Counted from the stretch's first letter, positions 47,128 to 56,901 are shown. The stretch is 64,000 nucleotides of DNA from Flammeovirga yaeyamensis (GCF_018736045.1 NZ_CP076133.1:2140001-2204000), one strand, 5' to 3'. The notes: generated by a model from the letters alone, not told the origin. A program made the numbers and translations.

Positions 47128-49029
47128 TTAGAGTATTTTGTTTTTCTTGATGCTGTTTTTTTGCTGCATACTGGTCTGAATGATATTATCACATATATTC
47201 TTAGCTTCTAAAGCGTCTCGTTTGATATCACCCGTTTTAAGGTCGACAAAGGCAACTACAATATCATCTAGGCGTTTAATTAGTTCCTTTTGTCTAGATA
47301 GATTTTCCATCACCACTTCAAGCGTCTGAACATGCTCTTTTAGTTTCTCATATTGATGGTATTTATCATCCAACTGCTTATTAAAAATCGCCTTAGTATT
47401 GATTGTTATCATATCGTATTCCTTCTTATAAGAATCGTTACTTTGGCTCTTTATATATAAACCTTTAAGAAGTTCTTGCTTGTCTTTATATAGACGTTTT
47501 AAAACAGAAGTTCTTTTTGATAATACCATATGATTATCAATTCTAAGCTTCTCTAATGTTTTTACTTTTTGAGATAGAATCTTGATATTGTTTTCAACAT
47601 GCATCACTTGATGTGCCTGATGTTCCAATATGTTAAGACTTACATTCGCGGTTAATAAATATTCCAATCTCCCCAAGAACTTGATTTGTCTGGCAGATAG
47701 ATTTCTCAAATCTCGGCTTGCTTTGTCCAATTTAGAGACAATAGAGTCTTTCTCTACCTCAAGTGTTGCAAGGTGTTGAACGGATATCGCAATGGCTGAA
47801 TCTATACCTACTAAACGTGCTTCTTGAACCCCGATATAATATTCATCGTAATCTACCTGTCTTCTTGACTTTCTTAATTCAGGGTAATTCTTTTGGCCTA
47901 ATTTATACTTCAGTTCTTGATAATAAGAATACGCATTATTGACTTCTTCATTTTTTGTCTTTATCTCCTCCTTATTGATCCAATTTCTGTCAATAAACTT
48001 TTGTCTTTTTTCAATGGGTTGTTGCAAGTAATGTCTTGCCCAGAGTTTTAAGGCATCAATCTCAATAGATGAATAAATATCGATATATCTTAAATAAGAA
48101 TAGGCAGAACTTGTCGCTTCCTCATAATACTTCGTCAGTTCCTTTTCTAGTTCTGCTTTTGTAATGGTTGAATCTTTTTTATTCAATATCGACTCTGCCA
48201 TTTTTAGAGAGGCAACTCCCATAGTAGAGAAGTTTCTTTTATTATAAGTAATGGCATTCTTTGCATCGATATAAAATGACTCCGCATCCTCTAATAAGAT
48301 ATATTCATCCAAAAACGGAGAGTTTCTTATGGGTTCATTTACAATAGGGAAATTACCCGCTATAAAATCTTGTACGGTTACTTCATACTCCAATAATTGC
48401 CAAATTGGATTGGATGGCAAATGTGTTTCAATAAAAATTCTTGGTGATGGACAAAAATAACTGTAGTCCACCTTGTTAATAAACTGAGGTTTAAAGAAAT
48501 CAGTCTTCTTTTTAAAGAAAGACTTTTTCTCTTGTTGTTTAGAGATAATCCCACTACCCCATGTTACATCAATTAAATGCCACTCTCCATCTAAATAAGC
48601 GGAGTTCCAAGAATGGTTTGCTTTGTAAAAGTTGGTGGTGATACTTTTATTATCAGTAAAAATATGCCCCGTAATTAAATGTGCTTCTATGTTTGCTTTC
48701 TCGCATAATTTTAAAAACAAATTAGCGAAATCGTGACTTACTCCTTTTCTCTTTCTTAAGATATCTTCAGCAGACTCAAACATCTGTTTTTTATCGTTGT
48801 ATGCTTTAATATCCAATTCGATATTATGAGTAATCCAAGTATAAATATTTAAAGCTTTTTGACGATCAGAACGTGCATTGTCAGTTAAATAAGAAGATAG
48901 TTTAGTAACGGAAGTCGTAGCATATTTTGGAGCATACTTTGCCTCTTCCCTCACTTCTCTTATTTGAGCGTAACAATTAAAAGTTAAAAAAAGTATTATA
49001 GTTAATAGTGTTGACTTGTTCATTATCAA
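47128..49029 (-). CDS. Secreted transglutaminase-fold protein lacking the catalytic cysteine
   Basis: This 633-residue protein has a signal peptide (about 1-22), a transglutaminase-like core (about 45-185) and a long helical and coiled-coil C-terminal half (about 400-600, rich in Leu, Lys and Glu). The core shows the fold signature: DRQKALNIYTWITHNI, then RKGVSHDFANLF, ANHSWNSAYLDGEWHLIDVT and WG. In active family members (kyphoscoliosis-peptidase type) GVCxxYA carries the nucleophile. Here the position is Ser98, codon AGT, so one base would make it Cys. His and Asp are kept. A non-catalytic binding role or altered chemistry is possible. It has its own terminator and no obvious operon partner. 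Confidence 0.75.
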   Translation of the reverse strand: MIMNKSTLLTIILFLTFNCYAQIREVREEAKYAPKYATTSVTKLSSYLTDNARSDRQKALNIYTWITHNIELDIKAYNDKKQMFESAEDILRKRKGVSHDFANLFLKLCEKANIEAHLITGHIFTDNKSITTNFYKANHSWNSAYLDGEWHLIDVTWGSGIISKQQEKKSFFKKKTDFFKPQFINKVDYSYFCPSPRIFIETHLPSNPIWQLLEYEVTVQDFIAGNFPIVNEPIRNSPFLDEYILLEDAESFYIDAKNAITYNKRNFSTMGVASLKMAESILNKKDSTITKAELEKELTKYYEEATSSAYSYLRYIDIYSSIEIDALKLWARHYLQQPIEKRQKFIDRNWINKEEIKTKNEEVNNAYSYYQELKYKLGQKNYPELRKSRRQVDYDEYYIGVQEARLVGIDSAIAISVQHLATLEVEKDSIVSKLDKASRDLRNLSARQIKFLGRLEYLLTANVSLNILEHQAHQVMHVENNIKILSQKVKTLEKLRIDNHMVLSKRTSVLKRLYKDKQELLKGLYIKSQSNDSYKKEYDMITINTKAIFNKQLDDKYHQYEKLKEHVQTLEVVMENLSRQKELIKRLDDIVVAFVDLKTGDIKRDALEAKNICDNIIQTSMQQKNSIKKNKIL

Positions 49030-49287
49030 GATCAGTCGATTAAAAGTAGTTATTTATCAGTACACAATAGAATAACTGATTAATAGTGAAAATTATTATA
49101 TAAAATCCCCTAGAAGTCTAAAAAAAAATTAATTACACATAAACACAAATTGAATGCTCAAGTTAATTGTATTGGTCTTTAATTAGTTGAATTGATGCGA
49201 TTTGTATTTGGGGTAAATATAATCCAAACGTCTATTGGACTAATTTTCAAACTATTACAGTATCTTAAAAAATCAAAACAAAAATAA

Positions 49288-49313
49288 AGCCATAACAACT
49301 TAATGTTATGGCT
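49288..49313 (-). terminator. Intrinsic terminator of the exporter operon
   Basis: AGCCATAACA pairs perfectly with TGTTATGGCT around a 6-base loop and is followed on the minus strand by T-rich sequence. It lies 7 bases after the stop of the lipoprotein gene at 49320. Confidence 0.8.
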
Positions 49314-49319
49314 GAAATA

Positions 49320-50480
49320 TTATTTTACTATTACTTTTTCTGTGAATGTCTGGCTCCCTATCTTTATTTCGGTGAGAATGAGCCCTGTTCCGTATATCAT
49401 TGGTATTTTGGTATACCCCTCTGTCTGTATATCTAATAAGGTCTGACCTGCAGAGGTATACAACTTAATATTCATGATCTCATTCCCATTATTGGAAATA
49501 TTTAGATACTCACCCGAATTTACTGGGTTTGGATAAACAGTTAAAGCGGTTGTACTTTCCCCGTTATGGATTGTTATAGGACCGTGAAAAGCATATTTTC
49601 CATCAAAATCCACTTGTTGTAGACGGTAATAAATTACACCATTAAAATCTGGAAGGTCATCTTGATAACTATATTTTAGAGGAACATTACTATTACCCGC
49701 TCCAGCAACCTTACCTAAATCATCCCAGCTGCTATTATCAAATGATCTTTGTACGATAAATTCTTTGTTATTTAGCTCGGTGGCTGTGGACCAAGCTAAG
49801 TCTACTTTATCGCCATTAATTTCAGCGTTAAAATAGATCATTTCAACAGGTAAATCTATATTACACTCTTCCGTGGAGTTATTAACGTCGCAAGGGAAAT
49901 CTTCTTCTGCTGCATCTGAAAAGGATGCATTTGGTCCAATACAAGTACCTGAACATGATATTTGATCATCATCTATTTGATCCCATTCCGAAATGTCTGT
50001 ATTGATGATCATTTGAGAGCAATCATCCATGACAATTTCGTCCTCTTTAAGAATTTCACTACCATTAGCGAACTCTAAATAAGAACAGCCCGATAAATAA
50101 ATGTGTGTATGTTTGATTTCACTTTCATAAAAAGACAATAAGGAATTATCTTTTATATAGAAGTAATTATCTTCTTCATCTTTATCAAAAGTTCCTCTTT
50201 CAGTATTAAGGAAAAGTAATTGAGAGTGATCTTCTACAGTCACTTTCACACCTTTCCACTGTAAACCATTTACAGCTACTTTTAAAACAGCATTATTTAA
50301 AACATGTATTTCTACATTGCTTAAATCTTTATATCTGTCGTTTGACCATGTTTGATCTTGGGTAACAGTTAATAAATCACCTTCTGCTTCTTTAAAGTCT
50401 AAGAAGTCATCATCTTCGCTTGAAGAACAGGAAAAAAGAAATAAGAATACGAAAGAAATTAATGGGAAATATTTTTTCAT
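49320..50480 (-). CDS. Lipoprotein with T9SS-type C-terminal sorting domain
   Basis: This 386-residue protein has a lipobox (LFSC, Cys18) followed by Ser and acidic residues. A beta-rich region (about 40-170) with repeated short strands (VLNNAVLKVAV, KDNSLLSFYES, LSGCSYLEFANGS) looks like a right-handed beta-helix. Then come a Cys-containing linker, a fibronectin III-like domain (LAWSTATELNNKEFIVQRSF) and a C-terminal domain with VYPNPVNSG that matches T9SS sorting signals. Having both a lipobox and a T9SS tail is odd, since these are normally alternative routes. It starts 63 bases after the TolC-type gene and ends at the operon terminator, so it may be linked to the exporter. The function is unknown. 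Confidence 0.7.
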   Translation of the reverse strand: MKKYFPLISFVFLFLFSCSSSEDDDFLDFKEAEGDLLTVTQDQTWSNDRYKDLSNVEIHVLNNAVLKVAVNGLQWKGVKVTVEDHSQLLFLNTERGTFDKDEEDNYFYIKDNSLLSFYESEIKHTHIYLSGCSYLEFANGSEILKEDEIVMDDCSQMIINTDISEWDQIDDDQISCSGTCIGPNASFSDAAEEDFPCDVNNSTEECNIDLPVEMIYFNAEINGDKVDLAWSTATELNNKEFIVQRSFDNSSWDDLGKVAGAGNSNVPLKYSYQDDLPDFNGVIYYRLQQVDFDGKYAFHGPITIHNGESTTALTVYPNPVNSGEYLNISNNGNEIMNIKLYTSAGQTLLDIQTEGYTKIPMIYGTGLILTEIKIGSQTFTEKVIVK

Positions 50481-50543
50481 TATGATATTATTTTTTGTTT
50501 GACATCTACTTATATCAAACCTTATGTAATATCACCAAAAAAA

Positions 50544-51953
50544 TTATTTAATTATAAAGTTTGGAGAAACTCCTGCAGTCCAATTTAATTCCGCCATAGA
50601 TTTAGCATATTCTGACTTCATTTTATACAATTTTGTCTGAGCTTCAATTAACTTACCTTCTCGGACATTCATATAAAATACAGAACTTTCACCGGCATTA
50701 AACTTATCTGTTTCACCTTGCAAAAGAATTTCGTAATTCTCCGACATTTCTTGTTGCATATCGGTTAATTCGACATAGTTCTCTACCATTAAGAAAGCTT
50801 TTTGGATATCGTTAGAAAGCTCTCTCCTTTTCATTGTCATTTTAAACTCAATGTCTTGTACCTTAAGTTTAGACATTTGAAGTTTAGCTCTTTCTTTTCT
50901 TAAAAATAAAGGCATTGAGAAGGTGGCACCGAATTTATAATTTTCTTCCAACCCATATTCCCAACTAGAAGCCGTTGTCCCCAAATAGTTGTATTTAAGA
51001 TTCAATTCTGGCTTTACTGATTCTCTAGCCAATCTTTGATCTAAATTCAACATGGTTGTTTTTGCTTGTAGAGAGATTAAATCAGGGTGTCCAACCAAAG
51101 CTTGATTGGTTAGGTCTTCTAAATTTGGAAGAGCTTCTACACCCATTTCCTCAGGCTGAATATCGTCCATAATTTCTAATGGCTCATTATTTTCATTCCA
51201 AAGGTGATTGGAAAGAATCAATTTAGCCTTTTGCAAGTCCAATTCAGCCATTTTCAAGTTGATTTCTCTTTGCTGAATTGTAATTTGAGCTTCTACTCCA
51301 TCGACAGCTGCCAAATCACCTTGCTTAATTCTTTCATCAACTGATTCCTTTCGGAAAGTAGCCAATTCAAATCCAGTTTCTGCTAATCTAAATTGATGAT
51401 AAGCAAAATACCAGCTCCAATAATCTTTGGCTATTTGAAGCACCAACTTGTTGATTACTTTTATTTGTTCCGCCTCTGTCATTTGTTGCATGGCAAAACC
51501 TTTTTTCAAAGAGGCACGTCTCTCGTCCATCAAAAGGCCTTTTAATACTGGTAATTCCAGTCCGATATACATTAAGCCGTTTCCGCTATCAGTATCGTTT
51601 TCTGGATTGAGGTAACTACCTTGATTACGTTCGTACCCCACATTCAAGTTACCTGCCCATAATGGTACTTTAGCGTAACTATTCCATTTTTGGTAGTACT
51701 CTTTATTCTTAAATACCTTTTGATCGTATTTAGATTCTAATTTCGGATCAAAAGAACCACGACCTAAACGCACTTGCATCCTAGCTTGTTCAGACAAAAG
51801 ATCTGCTTGTTGATACACCGGGTGATACAACATCACAAGATCATATAGATCTGCAAGAGTGATTATTTTAACTTCTTCTTGAGCATGAGTAGAAAGCACA
51901 GAGAAAAAGAATAATAATGAGAGTGATATTTTTTTAAACTTATTTCTTAGCAT
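50544..51953 (-). CDS. TolC-type outer-membrane efflux/secretion channel
   Basis: This 469-residue protein has a signal peptide (about 1-24). Two similar halves of long helices and short strands follow, the pattern of outer-membrane efflux proteins. Examples are ADLLSEQARMQVRLGRGSFD near the start and long amphipathic helices such as LTDMQQEMSENYEILLQGET near residues 400-420. It forms the trimeric channel of a tripartite exporter. Its start codon overlaps the end of the HlyD-type adaptor gene by 14 bases, and the ABC gene lies before that, so this is one operon in the order ABC, adaptor, channel. Confidence 0.88.
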   Translation of the reverse strand: MLRNKFKKISLSLLFFFSVLSTHAQEEVKIITLADLYDLVMLYHPVYQQADLLSEQARMQVRLGRGSFDPKLESKYDQKVFKNKEYYQKWNSYAKVPLWAGNLNVGYERNQGSYLNPENDTDSGNGLMYIGLELPVLKGLLMDERRASLKKGFAMQQMTEAEQIKVINKLVLQIAKDYWSWYFAYHQFRLAETGFELATFRKESVDERIKQGDLAAVDGVEAQITIQQREINLKMAELDLQKAKLILSNHLWNENNEPLEIMDDIQPEEMGVEALPNLEDLTNQALVGHPDLISLQAKTTMLNLDQRLARESVKPELNLKYNYLGTTASSWEYGLEENYKFGATFSMPLFLRKERAKLQMSKLKVQDIEFKMTMKRRELSNDIQKAFLMVENYVELTDMQQEMSENYEILLQGETDKFNAGESSVFYMNVREGKLIEAQTKLYKMKSEYAKSMAELNWTAGVSPNFIIK

Positions 51954-53298
51954 CTTTTTTACTGCCTTTATAATCGTTTAAACTTGGAGGGAAACCATTA
52001 ATCTGACGCCATAATTCGTACCATATTGGCACTTCTTCTAGCATTACCCAACCGAAAACACCTGTACCCATTCTTAATTCAGGTGGCCAATCATCATCTT
52101 TTTCTTTCTTATCTTGAATAATTAAGACTCTAAATGTACCATCTGCTTGATTCATAAAGTCAACTACTTCAACTCTACCACCAAAAGTACCCACACTTAC
52201 ACTTGGCCAACCTGAGAATTGAATTGAAGGCCAACCATCAAAACGTAAACGGACATGTCTTCCTTCTTCAATAAGAGGAACATCCATCGTTTTCACATAA
52301 ATAGCCGCTGCTAATTGTGGTTTATCTGGAACTAAAGTCAATAATGCTTGTCCACTTTTAATGTTTTCTCCTAAACCACTGTTTAAGGCTTGTACTACTA
52401 CCCCTTTTTGTGGCGCTCTAATTACTCTCATACCAGCACGGATTTCCATACTAGACAACTCGTTTCTTGCTTTTGCTAGTGCCGCATCACTATCTGCGAT
52501 ATCAGATAATGTGGTGGAAAGTTCAGAGTCTGTTTTTGCAATTTTATCTAAAGCTTCATTTCGTGCTGCATTTTTTCCAAGTACAGCATTTTGATATTCA
52601 TTTCTTGCCATCTCTAGTTTTGTTCTGGCAGAAACTTCTTTACTTACACTTTGTTGATACTTCGATCTAAAGGTTTCTAATTTAGTTAAAGAGATGAGAC
52701 CTTTGTTATGAAGTTCCTCATTTGCTTTATATTGACGACTAGCGTTCTTTAGATCCACTTTTGAAGCCTCCCAAGCAATACTATCACCCTCAATCTTTAA
52801 AATTGATTGCTCAATTTTGTTATCAAACTGTTGAAGTTTAATGACTAATCCAGCTTTAAGGGCTTCTAATTGTCTTTGCTTCGCTAATACTTTATCTTCT
52901 TTTGCACTAATTGCATTGCCTTTTGCTCTAATACCTTCTTCTAAACGAAGAATCATGTCGGGGTCAATGTATTTATCTTTCACCTCGGCAATAGTAAGGA
53001 GCACTTGACCAGAATCTACATGTTGCCCTTCCTGTACATTCCATTGTGCAATTGTACCATCAATTGGACTTTGAATTTTCTGAGGTCTATCTTTTGGCGT
53101 CAAGGCAGTTATTTCACCTCTAGCTCTAATGTTCTGTTGCCATGGTAAAAATAGAACCACACAAAAAAGTACCATGATAATGATGAGTATTCTTGCTACT
53201 TTTTTTGCCTCACTTGGTGTATTTAGTGTATTTAATGTCCCAAAACGTTTATCGTATTGGTCTTTATCGTTGGAATTATGAGGTGTTATATTCAGCAT
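51940..53298 (-). CDS. HlyD-type membrane fusion (adaptor) protein
   Basis: This 452-residue protein has a short cytoplasmic N-terminus and one transmembrane helix (about 36-54, ILIIIMVLFCVVLFLPW). A lipoyl-like half-motif follows (IQSPIDGTIAQWNVQEGQHV, about 75-95), then a long alpha-helical hairpin (about 115-290), the second lipoyl half (IRAPQKGVVVQALNSGLGE) and a beta-barrel domain. It bridges the inner-membrane ABC transporter and the TolC-type channel in type I secretion or efflux. It lies 11 bases after the ABC gene and overlaps the channel gene. The family is clear; the cargo is not. Confidence 0.88.
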   Translation of the reverse strand: MLNITPHNSNDKDQYDKRFGTLNTLNTPSEAKKVARILIIIMVLFCVVLFLPWQQNIRARGEITALTPKDRPQKIQSPIDGTIAQWNVQEGQHVDSGQVLLTIAEVKDKYIDPDMILRLEEGIRAKGNAISAKEDKVLAKQRQLEALKAGLVIKLQQFDNKIEQSILKIEGDSIAWEASKVDLKNASRQYKANEELHNKGLISLTKLETFRSKYQQSVSKEVSARTKLEMARNEYQNAVLGKNAARNEALDKIAKTDSELSTTLSDIADSDAALAKARNELSSMEIRAGMRVIRAPQKGVVVQALNSGLGENIKSGQALLTLVPDKPQLAAAIYVKTMDVPLIEEGRHVRLRFDGWPSIQFSGWPSVSVGTFGGRVEVVDFMNQADGTFRVLIIQDKKEKDDDWPPELRMGTGVFGWVMLEEVPIWYELWRQINGFPPSLNDYKGSKKDAKK

Positions 53299-53309
53299 TT
53301 TAATATCAA

Positions 53310-55469
53310 TTAGTTGTTAGTAGTTAAGAAACAGTTTCTAAAACTTTCATGACCTTTTACTTCGTCAATTGTTCCGATAGTCTCTACTTTACCATCACCC
53401 ATTATGGCAACTCTGTCACATAATGTAGATAAAATAGGATCGTTACCAACAAAAATTAATGTCCATGGATTTTCTTTATCGATTAGGAAATTCAGAATCT
53501 TAAATCTCATCTGACTGTCCAATTCTTGGAATGTTCTGTTAAATATGAGCAAACGAGGATGATCGGCAATACATCTTGCCAATATAAAACGAATAGCAAC
53601 ACTCTCTGAAAATACATGAGAAGAACCTGTAATAACAGTATTCAAACCTTCAGGCTGTTTTTGAACAAATTCTAAAAGATCCACACTTTCTAAAGCCCAA
53701 ATAATATCCTCGTAGGTAATACTTTCACGACCCATTTTAATATTCTCATAAAGAGAACCATCAAAAAGTTCTTCTTCCGAAAGGTTTTTAGCAATTGAAC
53801 TTCTTAAATCGATAAGGTCTACATCTCTAAGATTAAATCCATCGTATGAGATTGCTCCTTTATAATCTTCTAGGAAAGAGGCTAAGGCATAAACCATGGT
53901 ATCTTTACCAGAGTTATTATGACCTCCAATACACATTCTTTCGCCAGATTTAATATCAATATTTACTCCGTTCAATGCTGTTCTGTGACCATGATAATCA
54001 TATTTCACATCTTTCATCTTTACAGCAAAACCTTGTCTACCTTTTTCTTTCTTAACGAAAACTCCACCTTTTCTTTCCAAAGGTAGATCGGTTACGTGTG
54101 CAATTTTGTCAACAGCAGTAAGCATATCGTAAGCTACTTCCATAGAAAGTACTAGTTTCTCTGACGCTGAAAGTACCAATACAATAACGATTTCTGATGC
54201 TACAAACTGACCAAGGTTCATTTCTCTGTTAATCACTAACCACGAACCGATAATCAAAAGACCACCTGTTACCAATGTTTTAAAGATATATACAAAGATA
54301 AACTGGTTGATCACCACATTAAATTGCTTCTCTCTGTAATGCAAGTAGTGGTTCGTTAAGTTTTCTGTTCTTTCCATTGGTAAGAACGTTCTACCAGCAA
54401 TTTTAAATGATGGTAACGTTCTAGCCATTTCTTCCAACCAATGCACTACTTTATACTTGTACTTTGATTCTACCATATTGGCAGCAAGTGCCTTAGGCCC
54501 AGTAAACCAGAATAAAATAACTAGTGTACTTATAAGCACCACACCAAATACAATAAATAATGGGTGATAGAATGAAAGAAGGATCATACCGAACAAAATC
54601 TGTAGAACGGCACCGGAGAGATCAATTAAGAATTTCGGCAAACTTTTTTGAATAGTAATTACATCAAAAAAGCGGTTCATAAGTTCTGGAGTATTCGCAC
54701 TTAATAGTGATTCTAATTTAATTCTTGGCAGACGGAAGGTGAATTCAAATGCTGCTTTCACGAATACCCTCCTTTGCAAGGTCTCCACTACTTTTAACTG
54801 CATTATTTGAAGCATTCCGGTAAACATGGTAAATAAGATGATTAAACCAATCATAACCGTAATAGAATCGATGACCACACCACCTGCAATCAATTCGATT
54901 ACTGTTTGTACACCTAGAGGTAATACTAATCCAAATAATGAGATAAGTAGTGCGTAGATATAGATATAACTAATATCTTTCTTTTCTGCACCCAATAAGC
55001 GACTTAGTCTTGCTACCGAAGTATTCTTCTTTTTTGTTTCATCATCTGAAATAAGAGGCTTATTCGAAATCGGAATAGCATAAGTCACTTCACCATCGTC
55101 ATTTCTAATAAGCTTTTCGATGGCTAAGTCTATATTTATTTCCTTATCCTGTCCTAATTTATCAACAGAAAAAGCTTTTATTGTTCCGTGACTATCCGGA
55201 CAAAAAACAACTGGAGTAGCAACACCATCTAACATTGATTCCACAATGTAGGGTGTAATACTTTTTTCAAGATGTGATAATAATTCGTTAATACTACCAT
55301 CTGTTTTTACAATTGCCAATTCAAAATTATCGGCATATCGTATAAACATGTCCCAAAAATTATCATCAGATTCATGATTAATTATGGGTTCATCGGCATT
55401 AATATCAATCTTATGATTGATTTGAGATGACAGTAGTATACTAAGTTTCTTATATCCTTTGTTAGTCAT
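53310..55469 (-). CDS. ABC exporter subunit with degenerate ATPase domain
   Basis: This 719-residue protein has an N-terminal cytoplasmic domain (about 1-160) at the place of the C39/C39-like domain of type I secretion transporters, an exporter membrane domain with about six helices (about 165-440), and a nucleotide-binding-fold domain (about 480-719). The last keeps the fold but not the motifs. Walker A reads GHNNSGKDT with K522 followed by Asp instead of Ser/Thr. LSGGQ is replaced by FSESV (near 619). Walker B and the catalytic Glu are replaced by LLIFNRTF (N644, R645). The switch His is replaced by Asn (FVGNDP, near 673). It is therefore predicted to bind or hydrolyse ATP poorly or not at all. 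It is the first gene of an operon with HlyD-type and TolC-type genes. Confidence 0.85.
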   Translation of the reverse strand: MTNKGYKKLSILLSSQINHKIDINADEPIINHESDDNFWDMFIRYADNFELAIVKTDGSINELLSHLEKSITPYIVESMLDGVATPVVFCPDSHGTIKAFSVDKLGQDKEINIDLAIEKLIRNDDGEVTYAIPISNKPLISDDETKKKNTSVARLSRLLGAEKKDISYIYIYALLISLFGLVLPLGVQTVIELIAGGVVIDSITVMIGLIILFTMFTGMLQIMQLKVVETLQRRVFVKAAFEFTFRLPRIKLESLLSANTPELMNRFFDVITIQKSLPKFLIDLSGAVLQILFGMILLSFYHPLFIVFGVVLISTLVILFWFTGPKALAANMVESKYKYKVVHWLEEMARTLPSFKIAGRTFLPMERTENLTNHYLHYREKQFNVVINQFIFVYIFKTLVTGGLLIIGSWLVINREMNLGQFVASEIVIVLVLSASEKLVLSMEVAYDMLTAVDKIAHVTDLPLERKGGVFVKKEKGRQGFAVKMKDVKYDYHGHRTALNGVNIDIKSGERMCIGGHNNSGKDTMVYALASFLEDYKGAISYDGFNLRDVDLIDLRSSIAKNLSEEELFDGSLYENIKMGRESITYEDIIWALESVDLLEFVQKQPEGLNTVITGSSHVFSESVAIRFILARCIADHPRLLIFNRTFQELDSQMRFKILNFLIDKENPWTLIFVGNDPILSTLCDRVAIMGDGKVETIGTIDEVKGHESFRNCFLTTNN

Positions 55470-55742
55470 AAAACTAAGAAGTTGATCAAGTTGAGTTAGA
55501 TTTCAATCGATTGGATGAAATAATGCAAAGCATAAAATCAGAAAAACTATTGCGGAATAATTATATCTAATTTCTATTAAATGCAAATAACTACAATCAA
55601 TCATTAAAGTTTGAGTGTTTTGACAAAAATTTCTTTAAAACATATATTATAATTTGTGAAAATTGTATTTACACGAAATTTTGAGCCAAAATGCTAGGTT
55701 ATATAACAAAGGTTTTATGTATGATCAAAATAATTTTCAACC

Positions 55743-56117
55743 CTATTTATAGGATAACAAATTATTAGGATCGACCACTTTTTTCAAACGATGAAAAATT
55801 TTCACTTCCCTCTGGTGAACTTCTCCATCGGATTCAATCATTTTTCTAAAAAGTAAAAACGCTTTATTCTTTTTTGATATGGTCATCCTCTTGATGGTCT
55901 GTGCTACATCTTCAAAAGACAAGCTATTCGCATCTAGTGGGGATGAGATAGGTAAATTTAATTTTTCAATAAGATCTACCATAAATTTGATTTCGCCCTG
56001 ATGTACTTTGCCGTCGGCTGCGGCTATCATATTAGAGAATCGTAAGATGCATAATTTTTCTTGGGGCGTATAGTCTTGAGTTTCCAGTAATTCAAATTGA
56101 TTAGTAAGAGTATTCAT
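55743..56117 (-). CDS. TerB-like protein
   Basis: This is a 124-residue all-helical cytoplasmic protein. It has the two acidic repeats of the TerB/DjlA fold, AAADGKVHQGE (32-42) and ESDGEVHQRE (95-104), each an A/S-D-G-x-V-x-x-x-E metal-binding turn. TerB proteins work with TerD proteins in stress and phage-resistance systems and bind divalent metal ions. It follows the TerD-like gene by 130 bases on the same strand, and the helicase-nuclease gene is upstream of both. Family assignment is good; the effect on tellurite is not implied. Confidence 0.82.
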   Translation of the reverse strand: MNTLTNQFELLETQDYTPQEKLCILRFSNMIAAADGKVHQGEIKFMVDLIEKLNLPISSPLDANSLSFEDVAQTIKRMTISKKNKAFLLFRKMIESDGEVHQREVKIFHRLKKVVDPNNLLSYK

Positions 56118-56247
56118 AAAGTTCTTTTAGGTTAACACTACAAACCTACGACTTACTACTCAAAATAGCACCATTCTAACACACTGAACTTGAGATGATT
56201 ATAGAAAATTCTTTATAAAACACAATTCGCAATAGTATACTATACTT

Positions 56248-56901
56248 CTATCTCTTTAGTATTTTTTCAATAATTTCACCAAAGTTCTCCACCTTAAACG
56301 CTTCGCCAATTGCCTCAAAACCCCAATGGTTATTTTGTTTATTTAAACTTCCCATTAACAATGCATTTTGATCAGCATATGTTTCTACGTCAGTGACATC
56401 ATAGGAAGCATAAGTATAATTTATCTTGTAAGGGGTACCATCATACATTCTTATTTTGGCAAATGGAACTTCAGAAAAACCACCTTCACCCACATGATTT
56501 AAAAAGAAATAGATATTACTAATTTTTGAATCCACTTTATTTAAATCAATGATGATTACCTCATTATCTAAACCATCATCTCCATCTGTATCTCCTGTTA
56601 TATCATCACCACTATGTCTTAAGGCACTATCATAAGAAATCAGTTTTCCTTCATCTATAGTATTAGAATGAATTTGAACGTTTTTGTATTTTGGTGAGAA
56701 TATATAATCAACAATGTTATTTTCATCATCAAGCATTAAAACGCTTAAATCCAAATCTACATTGATCACTTTTTTATACAAACCTAAGAATACAGGTTTT
56801 TGAATTGCACCCCAATTTACACCAACGCAAAAGTGGCTCAAGCTTTTTTGTGCTCCAGATTCAAGATTAAAGTGTTCACCTTTTAGTAATTCAATCGTCA
56901 T
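56248..56901 (-). CDS. TerD-family calcium-binding stress protein
   Basis: This 217-residue protein matches the TerD/TerZ/CABP fold. It has an early VGVNWGA strand, VDLDLSVLMLDD (about 48-59), the acidic calcium-binding loop HSGDDITGDTDGDD (97-110), a following EVIIIDL strand, IYFFLNHVGEGGFSEV and a C-terminal WGFEAIGEAF segment. TerD proteins bind calcium through this loop and act in membrane-linked stress responses. It lies between the helicase-nuclease gene (121 bases upstream) and the TerB-like gene. The residues of the acidic loop look intact, so it should bind metal. Confidence 0.9.
   Translation of the reverse strand: MTIELLKGEHFNLESGAQKSLSHFCVGVNWGAIQKPVFLGLYKKVINVDLDLSVLMLDDENNIVDYIFSPKYKNVQIHSNTIDEGKLISYDSALRHSGDDITGDTDGDDGLDNEVIIIDLNKVDSKISNIYFFLNHVGEGGFSEVPFAKIRMYDGTPYKINYTYASYDVTDVETYADQNALLMGSLNKQNNHWGFEAIGEAFKVENFGEIIEKILKR

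Noticed and set aside
55743-56901. Tellurite resistance operon
   Set aside because: TerB and TerD alone, without TerC/TerA/TerE, do not support tellurite resistance; a stress or defence context with the helicase fits better.
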